A stretch of DNA of 64,000 nt. It comes from Aridibacter sp965216195 (GTDB taxonomy: Bacteria > Acidobacteriota > Blastocatellia > Pyrinomonadales > Pyrinomonadaceae). Positions 15,689 through 25,278 of the stretch are shown here, one piece after another. The first letter of the stretch is position 1; every line of letters begins with the position of its first letter. Below the pieces are notes generated by a model, which did no database searches, was not told where the DNA came from, and saw only the letters and a list, made by a program, of their open reading frames with translations. The position numbers and the translations under genes were made by a program. Location: positions 124,001 to 188,000 of the forward strand of contig OZ244151.1 of NCBI GenBank assembly GCA_965216195.1, read 5' to 3'.

Positions 15689-16546
15689 ATGAGCTATGAA
15701 AATGCGAAAGAAGCAGCGGATTTTATCCGTTCGAAATTTTCAAAGGATTTGAAGTTGGCCCTTGTTTTGGGCAGCGGGCTTGGAGGCTTCGCAGAGAGTA
15801 TCAAAGACGCGGTGGCGATTCCTTACGAAGAGATTCCGCATTTTGCGGTCTCAACGGTGGTTGGGCACGCAGGACAGCTTGTACTCGGGGAAATCGAGGG
15901 TGTTTCGCTTGCTGTTCAACAGGGAAGATTTCACTACTACGAAGGCTACGAGATGGAGCAGGTTACGTTTCCAATGCGCGTTTTCGGACAGCTCGGGATC
16001 GAAACGGTGATATTAACAAACGCTGCCGGAAGTGTTTTGACCAGTTTCAAACAGGGGCGTCTGATGTTGCTCAGGGACCACATAAACTTGATGGGAACCA
16101 GTCCGCTGCGTGGTGAAAATGATGAGCGATACGGACCGCGTTTTCCGGATATGACCGAAGTTTATGACACCGGGCTTCAACGTCTCGCGCATGAAGAGGC
16201 CTTGAAGATCGCCGATGAGAGATTTGAAAAAGGTTTGGATAAAAAACTTCGTCCGTTTCTAAAGCGTGGAGTATATTGCGGACTTTCCGGCCCTACTTAC
16301 GAAACTCCCGCGGAAATCCGTATGCTGCGTATGCTTGGTGCGTCAGCCGTGGGGATGAGCACGGTTCCGGAAGCGATTGTTGCGCGACATCAAGGTACGA
16401 AGGTTTTGGGAATTTCGTGTATCACAAACCTGGCGGCAGGGATTACCAATCAACCGATCGATCACGACGAGGTTATTGAAACGGGCGAGAAAGTAGGCGA
16501 AATTTTCCAAGAATTGCTGCGGCGAATTATTAAGAAACTCGGCTGA
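15689..16546 (+). CDS. punA: Purine nucleoside phosphorylase, trimeric type
   Basis: A 285-residue enzyme that splits (deoxy)inosine and guanosine with phosphate to free base and pentose-1-phosphate. GSGLGGFAE near residue 28 is the phosphate-binding loop and QGRFHYYEGY the second conserved region. TNAAGS, then GPTYETPAEIRMLRMLGA and MSTVPEAIVARH are typical of the high-molecular-specificity class I family. The length is as expected. The gene is in the operon with nucleoside permeases, 5 bases before uridine kinase, so it acts on imported purine nucleosides. Confidence 0.95.
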   Translation: MSYENAKEAADFIRSKFSKDLKLALVLGSGLGGFAESIKDAVAIPYEEIPHFAVSTVVGHAGQLVLGEIEGVSLAVQQGRFHYYEGYEMEQVTFPMRVFGQLGIETVILTNAAGSVLTSFKQGRLMLLRDHINLMGTSPLRGENDERYGPRFPDMTEVYDTGLQRLAHEEALKIADERFEKGLDKKLRPFLKRGVYCGLSGPTYETPAEIRMLRMLGASAVGMSTVPEAIVARHQGTKVLGISCITNLAAGITNQPIDHDEVIETGEKVGEIFQELLRRIIKKLG

Positions 16547-16551
16547 CAAAT

Positions 16552-17169
16552 ATGATAATTGGCATCTGCGGCGGCACAGGCTCCGGAAAAACTACACTCG
16601 CAAAAAAGATTGTCGAGCATTTCGGTTCGGAAAATGTGTCGAGAATCGAGCAGGATTCTTATTATTTTAATCTCGCCGATATTCCTCTCGATGAAAGAAG
16701 AAAGGCAAATTTTGATCACCCTGAAGCCGTTGATTTTGAAGCCATTGGCACGCATCTTTCGAAGCTTCGCACCGGGGAGGAGGTCGAGATACCGATTTAC
16801 GATTTTGCGAGCCACACCCGTAAGGACGAAACGCGACTCGTAAAACCAACGCCAATAGTCATCCTCGAAGGGATTTTGATATTTTCCCAACCGGAAATTG
16901 TCGAGTTGATCGATTTGAAAGTTTTTATCGACACGCCTGAAGAGACGCGCCTGGAGCGAAGAATTGAGCGAGACATAGAGGAGCGAGGCCGCACGCTTGA
17001 TCACACGCTCTGGCAATACGAAAAAACCATTCAACCCATGCACAAGGAGTTTGTCGAGCCATCAAAAGATGTCGCAGATTTTGTCTTGGCAGATGATGGG
17101 GAAGAAGAAAACACTTTTTCGCGACTTGTCGAATTGATTGAAGGTCGGAGCGCAACGGGAAAGATTTAG
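16552..17169 (+). CDS. udk: Uridine kinase
   Basis: A 205-residue P-loop kinase that phosphorylates uridine and cytidine to their monophosphates. The Walker A motif is GGTGSGKTT at residues 6-14. The uridine-binding stretch DHPEAVDF and lid region RRIERDIEERGRT are present, as is VILEGILIF. It starts 5 bases after the phosphorylase stop and ends 11 bases before cytidine deaminase, so the three salvage genes are tightly coupled. Confidence 0.94.
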   Translation: MIIGICGGTGSGKTTLAKKIVEHFGSENVSRIEQDSYYFNLADIPLDERRKANFDHPEAVDFEAIGTHLSKLRTGEEVEIPIYDFASHTRKDETRLVKPTPIVILEGILIFSQPEIVELIDLKVFIDTPEETRLERRIERDIEERGRTLDHTLWQYEKTIQPMHKEFVEPSKDVADFVLADDGEEENTFSRLVELIEGRSATGKI

Positions 17170-17180
17170 TTACCATAGTT

Positions 17181-17576
17181 ATGAGCAACGTAAAAAATTT
17201 GATCGAATCTGCAAAGGAGGTGCGCGAGCGAGCCTTTGCACCATACTCAAAGTTTAGGGTTGGGTCGGCAGTGGTAACGAAGGATGGGAAGGTTTTTACA
17301 GGCTGCAACGTGGAAAGCGCTAGTTTTGGCCTAACCGTCTGCGCGGAAAGAGTTGCGATCTGGAAAGCCGTTTCGGAAGGAGAAACTGAGTTTACCGCGA
17401 TTTCAGTAGTCGCCGATACGGAAAAGCTAACCCCACCCTGTGGAGTTTGCCGACAGATAATTTGGGAGTTTTGTGGGGACGTGCCGGTAACACTCGCAAA
17501 CCTAAAAGGCGCTCACGAGACAATCTCGATAAAAGAGCTTCTTCCCAGAGCATTTGATACGAAGTTTTTGGAGTAA
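17181..17576 (+). CDS. cdd: Cytidine deaminase
   Basis: A 131-residue zinc enzyme converting cytidine to uridine. The conserved motifs are CAERVAIWKA (zinc ligand Cys and catalytic Glu) and PPCGVCRQIIWEF (two zinc-binding Cys). FAPYSKFRVGSAV is the substrate-binding strand. The length fits the homotetrameric class. It is the last gene of the nucleoside operon and feeds uridine to the kinase just upstream. Confidence 0.96.
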   Translation: MSNVKNLIESAKEVRERAFAPYSKFRVGSAVVTKDGKVFTGCNVESASFGLTVCAERVAIWKAVSEGETEFTAISVVADTEKLTPPCGVCRQIIWEFCGDVPVTLANLKGAHETISIKELLPRAFDTKFLE

Positions 17577-17720
17577 TTTCTGCAGTTTACAGAATCACCT
17601 TCCCAATTCTTACGAACCTCCGTTTGATCGAAATTCGATACCGACTCTACCGGTGGAAGGTAAAATCTGCATTACCCGAGGCAAATCATTCGGGAGCCCA
17701 GATAAAATTCGTTTGCAGAT

Positions 17721-20474
17721 TTACTGCGGTTTCTGTTGTTCAAGCTGGCGTACTTTCTCGATTTGGCTTTTCGAAATAGCTGCGGAGCCATGAATCGCAA
17801 AAACCTTCTCCGGCTTGAGGTTTGATCTATCCAACCATTTCACAAACCACTTCATTATTGGGAGTCTTGAAACAGGTGGATTACTATCGGTTCTAAACGG
17901 CTCAAATAGGTCCGCTTGATATAGAAGTCTTCGGTCAGGGAGATAAACGACTAGCATTCCCTTGGAATGCGGATTATCTCCCACATCAATAATATCCACC
18001 CGCATGGAATCGTCCGAAACCGAATATTTCCTGTTGACCACAACGAGATTGGGTTTCGTCACCGGCAAACTTTTTAGGGAGTTTAGTCTAAAATTATACC
18101 CGAGTGAGCGTTTTAGTACTTTCTGTGTTTCTTCACTTGCTATGATTCTCGCACCCTCTCTAATGAATGGGTAAATGCCACCCGCGTGGTCGCTATGGTG
18201 ATGTGTCAAAACAACATATTTTGTTTTCTTATTCGGAAAATTCTGTTTAACAAGATGAAGAAGACGGTCACCAACCGCGTCTGAGCTTTTCTCCCCGGCC
18301 CAATCTACAGCCGGTATCTGCTGTAGCTCATGATATCCAGCCGGAGCGTCGACTACCATGAGGTACTTTTCGAATTCGACGATCAATGCATGAAATCCAC
18401 CGCGTATATTACGGGCAAGAAATACGTTCTCGTCAATTTTTTCAATAGATTTGCTCTCCCTAGCGGGTACACCTCCATTTCTCACAACGGATTTAGTGCT
18501 GGGTTGCTTAGGAATCTTCAGATCATTTGTTGACTTGATGTGGTCCGCGAGCTTGAAACTATTTTTCGCCTCGGTGATTTTGACATGTTTCAATCTTTTG
18601 TCACCCAGAAAAACTTCGTAATACGATGGAAGCAAACCAACGCCGTCTATCTGTTTATAGTTATGAAATAGCCATCTGACGGGAGTATCACCAAGAAGCG
18701 GGTGATCAATCAGATACTCAAGTCCTCTGAAAATATCGCCTCCATTGGCAAAAAACATCGATATCGTTTTATTGGTATCGGTTGAGAAGTTTACGACGTC
18801 CAGAGCTTCATTACCAATCGAAGTCCTTCCTTGGTAACGAATGGTTTGGCGGTTTTTAAGTGCTTCTTGAAGAAGAAGTTGAGGTACGATTCGAGAGTAT
18901 CCTTTGCGTTGGTTTTCCGTTTCGGAATCACCGGTCCAGATAGCCCATTTTTCACCCGGGCTAATTACCAAAAGTCTCCCCTCGCCGTCGTAAACAAAGC
19001 GCATCCACTCGTTTGCATCGTGATTCACCTTCGTTCTTGACTCGTACAAAACGGCTTTTGATTTTGGGTCAAAGCCAAATTTTTCTGTGATCGGAACAAG
19101 ATCAGGCGAATCCGAGGTCAAGCCCTGCATTCGGGTAGAAAGATCATATTCTCCCTTCCCGGTCCAAAAGATCTCACCATTCATTTTAGACCCCGCGCCT
19201 TTGCCAAGGTTTTCAGCGGCGACTTTTGTTAACAATACTCCCTTTGAAAAGGACTTGTTGGACGACCAGTTAATCCGGATTTCGCCATTGATATTTGACC
19301 TATCTTTGTTATTAAGCTTTACCAGTAATAAGTCCAAATCGCCCGCACTGTTTTCGGTGGTGTGGCCGGTAATAACACAGCCACCGTCCGAGGTTGGCGC
19401 CACTGTGTAACCGAAGCTCTGGCCGGTTTTTGTGAAAAGGATTTCCTCCTTCCATTCAAGAACCCCGTTCGCGCGCGTTTTGAGCACAATTGCGGCTCTT
19501 CCCGCATTTCTTCCGTGATCCGAGAATCCCGTAAAACAAAAACCAAGATCCTGGGTCTGCGTGCCGGTTAATGTTCGATTGTATCCCTCCAATGGCAGGA
19601 CACGTGACCAAACTTCCTTGCCCAACGTATCGACCTTAACCAAATACGGATCGCTGCCATCTTTCGCAAAGCTGCTTGTGTAGCCGGTTACTAAAAACCC
19701 TCCATCCGAAAGTTTAGTTACGGAGTGGCCAACATCGGAAGCGACACCGCCAAATGTCCGAGACCATAGCTTTTTTCCGCTCGAATCTGTTTTTAGGATA
19801 AACATATCCCTGTCACCCGCACCTGTGCTATAGGTTTGCCCCGCAATTATAAACTCACCCTTTTCATCTTGAGCCATCGAGAAACATCGATCACCCTTGG
19901 CGCCACCGTAAGTCTTCGACCACTGCTCTTTGCCGTCAGAATCAGTTTTAAGGAGCAGACAGTCATGCTCACCTGCAGGCGTAGCTCCAGTTGTCTCCCC
20001 GATAAGAACGTATCCGCCGTCCTTTGAAAGAATCACATCCCATGCGCGATCGTCACCCCCTTCGCCAAACGTCCTTTGCCACCGTTTTTCGCCTTTCAAA
20101 TCAGTTTTTAGCAGGAAAAAGTCAAATCCTCCCGCTCCAGTGCTGTTCGTGAAACCTCCGACAATAAACCCGTCACGAGTTTCCCTAACGGACCAGCCAT
20201 TGTCCTCTCCAGGTCCGCCATAGGATTTTGACCATTCAACACTTCCTTTCGAATCCGTTTTGACCAGATAAATATCCTCGTCACCACTTCCTCCTTTCTG
20301 GGTCACACCTGCCACGATATAGCCAGAATCACTCGTTTGGGTAACAAAAACTCCTCGGTCCCTCATCTTACCGCCGATTGTTTTCTGAAATTCAATGCGC
20401 GACTGGCCGACTGCGACCGCCGACAAAAATATCGTAAGCAGATGAATAATTGTATAAAGCGGAATAGTTTTCAT
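17721..20474 (-). CDS. Secreted beta-propeller-like repeat protein fused to a metallo-beta-lactamase domain
   Basis: A 917-residue protein with an N-terminal signal peptide (about 1-23). Residues about 25-390 hold roughly seven repeats of the form VxxTxDGGYVIxG, then DxxLxKTDxxGxxxWSKTYGG, suggesting a bladed propeller. The middle (about 400-680) has no recognised family. The C-terminal part from about 680 is a metallo-beta-lactamase fold, with zinc motif THHHSDHAGG (His758-His763), NPHSKG (about 836), YQADLFEP (about 854) and a final AIHGS (about 895). Such hydrolases act on lactones, esters or nucleotides. The combination in one chain is unusual. The gene is alone on its strand and divergent from the S41 peptidase. 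Confidence 0.8.
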   Translation of the reverse strand: MKTIPLYTIIHLLTIFLSAVAVGQSRIEFQKTIGGKMRDRGVFVTQTSDSGYIVAGVTQKGGSGDEDIYLVKTDSKGSVEWSKSYGGPGEDNGWSVRETRDGFIVGGFTNSTGAGGFDFFLLKTDLKGEKRWQRTFGEGGDDRAWDVILSKDGGYVLIGETTGATPAGEHDCLLLKTDSDGKEQWSKTYGGAKGDRCFSMAQDEKGEFIIAGQTYSTGAGDRDMFILKTDSSGKKLWSRTFGGVASDVGHSVTKLSDGGFLVTGYTSSFAKDGSDPYLVKVDTLGKEVWSRVLPLEGYNRTLTGTQTQDLGFCFTGFSDHGRNAGRAAIVLKTRANGVLEWKEEILFTKTGQSFGYTVAPTSDGGCVITGHTTENSAGDLDLLLVKLNNKDRSNINGEIRINWSSNKSFSKGVLLTKVAAENLGKGAGSKMNGEIFWTGKGEYDLSTRMQGLTSDSPDLVPITEKFGFDPKSKAVLYESRTKVNHDANEWMRFVYDGEGRLLVISPGEKWAIWTGDSETENQRKGYSRIVPQLLLQEALKNRQTIRYQGRTSIGNEALDVVNFSTDTNKTISMFFANGGDIFRGLEYLIDHPLLGDTPVRWLFHNYKQIDGVGLLPSYYEVFLGDKRLKHVKITEAKNSFKLADHIKSTNDLKIPKQPSTKSVVRNGGVPARESKSIEKIDENVFLARNIRGGFHALIVEFEKYLMVVDAPAGYHELQQIPAVDWAGEKSSDAVGDRLLHLVKQNFPNKKTKYVVLTHHHSDHAGGIYPFIREGARIIASEETQKVLKRSLGYNFRLNSLKSLPVTKPNLVVVNRKYSVSDDSMRVDIIDVGDNPHSKGMLVVYLPDRRLLYQADLFEPFRTDSNPPVSRLPIMKWFVKWLDRSNLKPEKVFAIHGSAAISKSQIEKVRQLEQQKPQ

Positions 20475-20844
20475 AGCTTTTAGTGTGCGCCGAAGCGAAA
20501 TTAAAAGTTATTCACGTGTTGGATACATAATTTGACTGTATTGCAACTTTGGTCACAATGATATGACTAAAATAGTCTTTCGGTCAAATTAGTTTTTAGA
20601 GAGTTGGCTTAATAACATTTCCTACGAATAAGTATTTCGGCGATCTTTCGACAATCCTTAATTTGTGATCCCGTCCCGGCCCTCAATCGGCAAAAAAATC
20701 ATTAGAAATGTTAAGAATGTAAAGGGGATGTAAAATCTATCCAAGCGGCTTTGACCAAAATGGCAATTCGGTCATAATGGTTTTATGGTAAGGATAGCTA
20801 ATCGGACTCATCGCTTGAAGCGTCGTTTTTAACTGGAGTAGAAA
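20475..20844. promoter_or_regulatory. Divergent control region with repeated TTTGGTCA motif
   Basis: This 370-bp gap separates the divergent propeller/beta-lactamase and S41 genes. At 20548-20571 TTTGGTCA and TGACTAAA form an imperfect dyad, and at 20752-20774 TGACC and GGTCA form another. Several further GGTCA texts occur (20583, 20771). No clear promoter was identified. The motifs may be operators of an unknown regulator. Confidence 0.4.
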
Positions 20845-22251
20845 ATGTACAAATTTGTAATACGAGATCTCAGAAAACCACTTTTATTTGGAGTCTTGTC
20901 ATTATCCGTATTGAGTTTTAATGGCAGCGCTAATGCGCAGAATAAAATATCGATCGATGAAGTGAATACAATTATCGAAAATATGGTCAAACTAATCGAT
21001 GAACGCTTTATCGACATACCCGCGGGAAAGGCTGTGATCGAGGGTATAAATAAGAATCTTAGGAGCGGTAAATATCGCAGTATTACGAATGACCGAGATT
21101 TTGTCACGGCGTTGAACAAGGATTTGTACGCATTGAGTAAAGACCTGCATCTTGTCGTCCAGCCCATGCGAAAAGGCATTCAGTGCCCCGGCATTTCTAA
21201 GACGACGGGCAAATCGGGTGAAGGTGAATTCAAACCGGAGCCGTGTCGTGTAGTTGGCCAACACTTTTTCAAACGCCCTGCTAACGGACACTTCTCGTCC
21301 AAAATCCTTCACGGAAACATTGGTTACGTAAAAGTAAATGGTGTTCTGGCTCCACTAAAGGATTCGAAGGTCAGGGAAGATATGGAAGCTGCTCTCCTTT
21401 TCGTAAAGAACACGGATGCCGTAATATTCGACCTGCGAAACGTGCCCGGCGGTTTTCCGGAAACGATATCTCTGCTTTCCAGTTATTTATATGATGACGA
21501 ACCAAACCTTCAGAATACCTATCATAATAGAATATCGGGATCATCCACCCTCTATACACGGCCTGACGAAGTGCCTTTTCACTTTGGTCTCAACCGACCG
21601 ATATACATTTTGATAAACCGCGGTACCGGATCGGCAGCGGAAGCGTTTACGTATCACAATCAGCAACACGGTCGAGCGACTGTAATCGGTGAAAATTCGA
21701 TAGGAGCAGGACGGCTTTCGGAAATCTATGCAATTAGCAAAACGCTCTATATGATGGTTCCCGAAAACCGCTCTGAGCACCCAGTCAGCAAAAAGGGCTT
21801 TGAACAAGTCGGGGTTAAACCCAATGTAGATGTTAAGGGAGAGGACAGCCTTCCGGTTGCGCACGCCACAGCTCTTAAAACCCTGATCAAAAACAATCCG
21901 GAAAACTCAAAGTGGAGAAGTGCACTGCCGAAAATTGCAAGGGACAGGCAGAAGATTTCGGACAAACTAGGAGAATACGTTGGCATTTACGGAGAAAGAT
22001 CGATTCTAATTTCCGGGACGGGGCTTGCCTATAAACGCGCCGGACAGCCGGAACTTGAGCTACAGAAAATAGGAAAGGACACTTACAAGATAGTGCTTCC
22101 GTCCGGAGCACGTTCCCGGGGTCCGATTCCAACGGTAAGATTCGACCGAGATGAAAATGGAAAGATCAAAAGTATTTCGCTTGTTTTACCGGACGGTCGT
22201 GAAGTCGGAACCTATGCTAAGCAAGCCAAAACACAAGAGGAACGAAGGTGA
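20845..22251 (+). CDS. S41-family peptidase (tail-specific protease-like), secreted
   Basis: A 468-residue serine peptidase with a signal peptide ending ANA before QNK (about residue 31). The core shows the S41 pattern: IGYVKVNGV, DAVIFDLRNVPGG, and RGTGSAAEAFTY, where the Ser in TGSAAE is the nucleophile. No PDZ domain is obvious, placing it with the short IRBP-like branch. A GGAG ribosome site precedes the ATG. The C-terminal 130 residues are an unassigned beta-rich domain. It is probably periplasmic and acts on protein or peptide; the substrate is unknown. Confidence 0.86.
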   Translation: MYKFVIRDLRKPLLFGVLSLSVLSFNGSANAQNKISIDEVNTIIENMVKLIDERFIDIPAGKAVIEGINKNLRSGKYRSITNDRDFVTALNKDLYALSKDLHLVVQPMRKGIQCPGISKTTGKSGEGEFKPEPCRVVGQHFFKRPANGHFSSKILHGNIGYVKVNGVLAPLKDSKVREDMEAALLFVKNTDAVIFDLRNVPGGFPETISLLSSYLYDDEPNLQNTYHNRISGSSTLYTRPDEVPFHFGLNRPIYILINRGTGSAAEAFTYHNQQHGRATVIGENSIGAGRLSEIYAISKTLYMMVPENRSEHPVSKKGFEQVGVKPNVDVKGEDSLPVAHATALKTLIKNNPENSKWRSALPKIARDRQKISDKLGEYVGIYGERSILISGTGLAYKRAGQPELELQKIGKDTYKIVLPSGARSRGPIPTVRFDRDENGKIKSISLVLPDGREVGTYAKQAKTQEERR

Positions 22252-22320
22252 CGCGATTTTAGACCGTGCATGGTGCTGAAGATCGTTCGCCTTGGCAATA
22301 CTTAAGATTTAGAAGAAAAA

Positions 22321-23730
22321 ATGGTAACTTTTCTTATGAATAAGTTACTGGTGTTTGCTGCGTTTGTTTTAGTTCTTTCGCTTCCCGATTCTGCTCACGC
22401 ACAAAGAAAAAAGGTTGATCTCGTTGTTTACGGCGGCACGGTTGTCACGATGGACTCGGAGAAACGTGTTTACAAGAATGGTGCCTTGGCGGTTGACGAT
22501 GCGAAGATCGTTGGGGTAGGCACATCGGACGAAATTCGAAAGAAATTTAAGAGCAAAAGAAAGGTTAATGCCCAAAACCAGGTGATTATCCCGGGGCTTA
22601 TAAACACTCACACTCACGTTCCGATGACCGTTTTTAGAGGCATCGCGGACGATCTCGATCTCAACGATTGGCTCACAAAATACATTTTTCCAGCTGAGGC
22701 AAAAAACGTAGATGAAAATCTGGTAAGGGTTGGCACGCGGCTTGGACTTGCGGAATTTATCCGCGGCGGGATTACAACCTATTGCGATATGTATTATTTC
22801 GAAGACGTAATCGCTCAGGAAACGGCAAAAGCAGGCGTTCGTGGGGTTTTGGGACAGACTCTAATCGACTTTCCGGCGCCCGATTTTAAGACATTTGATG
22901 CGGCGATGAGGGGTACGGAAAAGTTTGTCGTAAAGTGGAAAAATCATTCGCTGATAGTTCCTGCTGTTGCGCCTCATGCTCCTTACACGGTTTCCGAAGA
23001 GCATCTAAAGATGACCAGCAATTTTGCCAAAAAGCATGATACTCACCTCGTGATGCACCTTGCGGAAGCTCAAAGCGAAACCGATTTTGTAATGGAGAAA
23101 AAGGGAATGCGCTCAATTGAGTACATCGATAAAATTGGCTTTTTCTCAAACAAAACGGTTGCGGCACATGTTATACAGGCAAACGAAGAGGAACTCAAAA
23201 TTCTTAAGCGAAACGATGTCGGTATCGGGCATAATCCGCAATCGAATATGAAACTTGCAGCGGGGGTTGCTCCGGTGCCGCAGATGTTAAAAATGAATTT
23301 GCGCCTCGGGCTTGGGACCGACGGTGCGGCCTCAAACAACGATTTGAGCCTCTGGGAAGAGATGGATTCGGCTGCAAAGCTACACAAAATCTACGCTAAA
23401 GATCCGAAGGTTACTTCCGCAAAAGAAGTTTTTGAGATGGCAACAATCGGAGGCGCGAGGGCGCTTCATCTGGAAGACAAGATTGGTTCGATTGCGGTTG
23501 GGAAACTCGCGGATATCGCGATTGTCGATCTTGGAAGCCTCCATCAGACCCCTCTTTACAATGTTTACTCGCATTTGGTTTATGCCACAAAGGCAACGGA
23601 TGTCTCCACCGTGATTATTAACGGCAAGATAATCATGCGAAACAAAAAACTACTCACTCTCGACGAGAATAAAATAAAGCGCGAAGCCAACCAGCTGCGG
23701 GCGAAAATCGTCAAAAGTCTTAGTAATTAA
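22321..23730 (+). CDS. Signal-peptide-bearing amidohydrolase of the MTA/SAH deaminase type
   Basis: A 469-residue amidohydrolase. The metal motif INTHTHVPM and the following FRGIADDLDLNDWL are characteristic of the methylthioadenosine/S-adenosylhomocysteine deaminase branch, with APHAPYTVS, HLAEAQSE and LGTDGAASNN further on. The first 27 residues form a signal peptide (ending DSAHAQ), so the enzyme probably works in the periplasm. A shorter start at 22336 would keep the signal. Length is typical of the family plus a leader. It follows the S41 peptidase on the same strand after 69 bases. The substrate could be another purine or pterin derivative. Confidence 0.82.
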   Translation: MVTFLMNKLLVFAAFVLVLSLPDSAHAQRKKVDLVVYGGTVVTMDSEKRVYKNGALAVDDAKIVGVGTSDEIRKKFKSKRKVNAQNQVIIPGLINTHTHVPMTVFRGIADDLDLNDWLTKYIFPAEAKNVDENLVRVGTRLGLAEFIRGGITTYCDMYYFEDVIAQETAKAGVRGVLGQTLIDFPAPDFKTFDAAMRGTEKFVVKWKNHSLIVPAVAPHAPYTVSEEHLKMTSNFAKKHDTHLVMHLAEAQSETDFVMEKKGMRSIEYIDKIGFFSNKTVAAHVIQANEEELKILKRNDVGIGHNPQSNMKLAAGVAPVPQMLKMNLRLGLGTDGAASNNDLSLWEEMDSAAKLHKIYAKDPKVTSAKEVFEMATIGGARALHLEDKIGSIAVGKLADIAIVDLGSLHQTPLYNVYSHLVYATKATDVSTVIINGKIIMRNKKLLTLDENKIKREANQLRAKIVKSLSN

Positions 23731-23889
23731 AAATTTTTATTGCCTCGATAAGGCATTTTAATTACGGATTTGCAAAAATATGCGCTAAAACGCATAATAT
23801 ACGGACATTTACGGGTTTTAGACTACCACAGCGCTTGCTTCTAAAATTCTTTCGGAAAACGTCACGTCTAGATTTAAGGGAGACTGAAA

Positions 23890-25278
23890 ATGCTGCCGAA
23901 GCCACATAGGGTTCTTTTTCTTTTAATATTCCTACTTACAACTTCGATTGCGATTTTTGCACAGGCGCCGACCAGCGCTGATGTTATGCGTGACCGCATA
24001 TCGAAGGCGAAAGCGTATCTCGTTGTAAAAAACTACGGCGCGGCGATTTACGAGCTGGAGAATATCCGAAGAGAAACAAACGACCGCACGGTTCATCGCG
24101 TGATCAACGTGCTATTGATGCACTCGTATCTTGAGCAGGCGGATTACAAACGCGCTCAGAAGTTCCTTACTACGCTTTATAAATCAAGACAGCCGGGGGC
24201 GACGTTGGACTATTTGGCGGTTGCCGGGCAGGTTGTGAGCGGAGCCAAAACTCAGTTAAAACGTTATAAGATTTTGGGTTTGAATGTTTCCGATGAAAAA
24301 TTGCCCTCTTACGCGGTAGAAGATTTAGAAGAAATGCGGAAAACGCTGGAGCTCGTGATTACTCACTCAAAGCAGTTTGGCGCGAGCAAAAAACTCACGG
24401 CGAATTCGCTTGCGCTTCTAGAGGAAACGAGTGCGGCAAGAAGCAGCCTGGCGCGAGATGATTACGATGCGAAGCGTTGGAAAAATGAAGTTATTTACGC
24501 TCGGCAGCAGTTAGCCAGTTCGGGAAGCAGGGTTATAAACGCAGTTGACGATGGTCCGATTGAAGCGGTTGATCCAAATATCGTTGCGGCAAATACTCCC
24601 GTGAAAAAACCGGCGTATGAAAACGATCCGCCGCCGAGTACGGTCGATAACGAAACAGCAAGAATTGAGCCGCCAAAAAAGGAAGAGGTTCAAAAAGAAC
24701 GTGCTAGGCTGGAAGTTAAAAAGGCTGCACAAAATACAGTTGCTAAGATTGATCCCAAAAAAGTAGAGGAGACTAAACCTCTTAACGATAGTCCGCGTCC
24801 GTCAGATAAAAAAGTTAGGATAATTAAATCTGCGGAAAAAACGCCGACGAGAGCCGAACTTCTAGCGAGAGAAAATGCGTCGAAAAAGGATGCGGAAACG
24901 CCCTCTCGAAAAGAGGAAACAAAGCCGCGCAGTCGAAAGCGTAACGATTCGGTTTCAAATAATGTAGCTGATAATCGCTCAAACAAGACGAAAGACGGCG
25001 AGCCGGTTTCGATAGGTTCTCTGGTTGGATATGCGACAAAGCGCGTTAATCCTGTTTATCCGAGACAGGCTCGAAGCATGCGAATGAGAGGTTTGGTAAG
25101 AGTTAAATTGTTGGTAGATGAAGATGGGCGTGTTGCGAAAGTTGAGAAAACATCAGGTCCATCGCTCCTTCAAAGGGCTGCGCGCGATGCGGTCAGAAAA
25201 TGGCAGTTTCGTCCTTTCGTAAGAGACGGAAGACCCGTCAAGGCAACCGGTTTTGTGAATTTTAATTTCAATTTATAG
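23890..25278 (+). CDS. TonB-family C-terminal domain protein with helical N-terminal region
   Basis: A 462-residue protein. It begins with a cleavable-type signal (ending AIFAQA), followed by a helical region (about 30-210), a long Lys/Glu/Pro-rich linker and a C-terminal TonB domain: NPVYPRQARSMRMRGLVRVKLLVDEDGRV and AVRKWQFRPF. TonB proteins transmit energy to outer-membrane receptors, but the usual N-terminal membrane anchor is here replaced by an apparently cleavable signal. It may therefore be a periplasmic partner rather than a motor protein. The window holds three TonB-dependent receptors that it could serve. Confidence 0.82.
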   Translation: MLPKPHRVLFLLIFLLTTSIAIFAQAPTSADVMRDRISKAKAYLVVKNYGAAIYELENIRRETNDRTVHRVINVLLMHSYLEQADYKRAQKFLTTLYKSRQPGATLDYLAVAGQVVSGAKTQLKRYKILGLNVSDEKLPSYAVEDLEEMRKTLELVITHSKQFGASKKLTANSLALLEETSAARSSLARDDYDAKRWKNEVIYARQQLASSGSRVINAVDDGPIEAVDPNIVAANTPVKKPAYENDPPPSTVDNETARIEPPKKEEVQKERARLEVKKAAQNTVAKIDPKKVEETKPLNDSPRPSDKKVRIIKSAEKTPTRAELLARENASKKDAETPSRKEETKPRSRKRNDSVSNNVADNRSNKTKDGEPVSIGSLVGYATKRVNPVYPRQARSMRMRGLVRVKLLVDEDGRVAKVEKTSGPSLLQRAARDAVRKWQFRPFVRDGRPVKATGFVNFNFNL

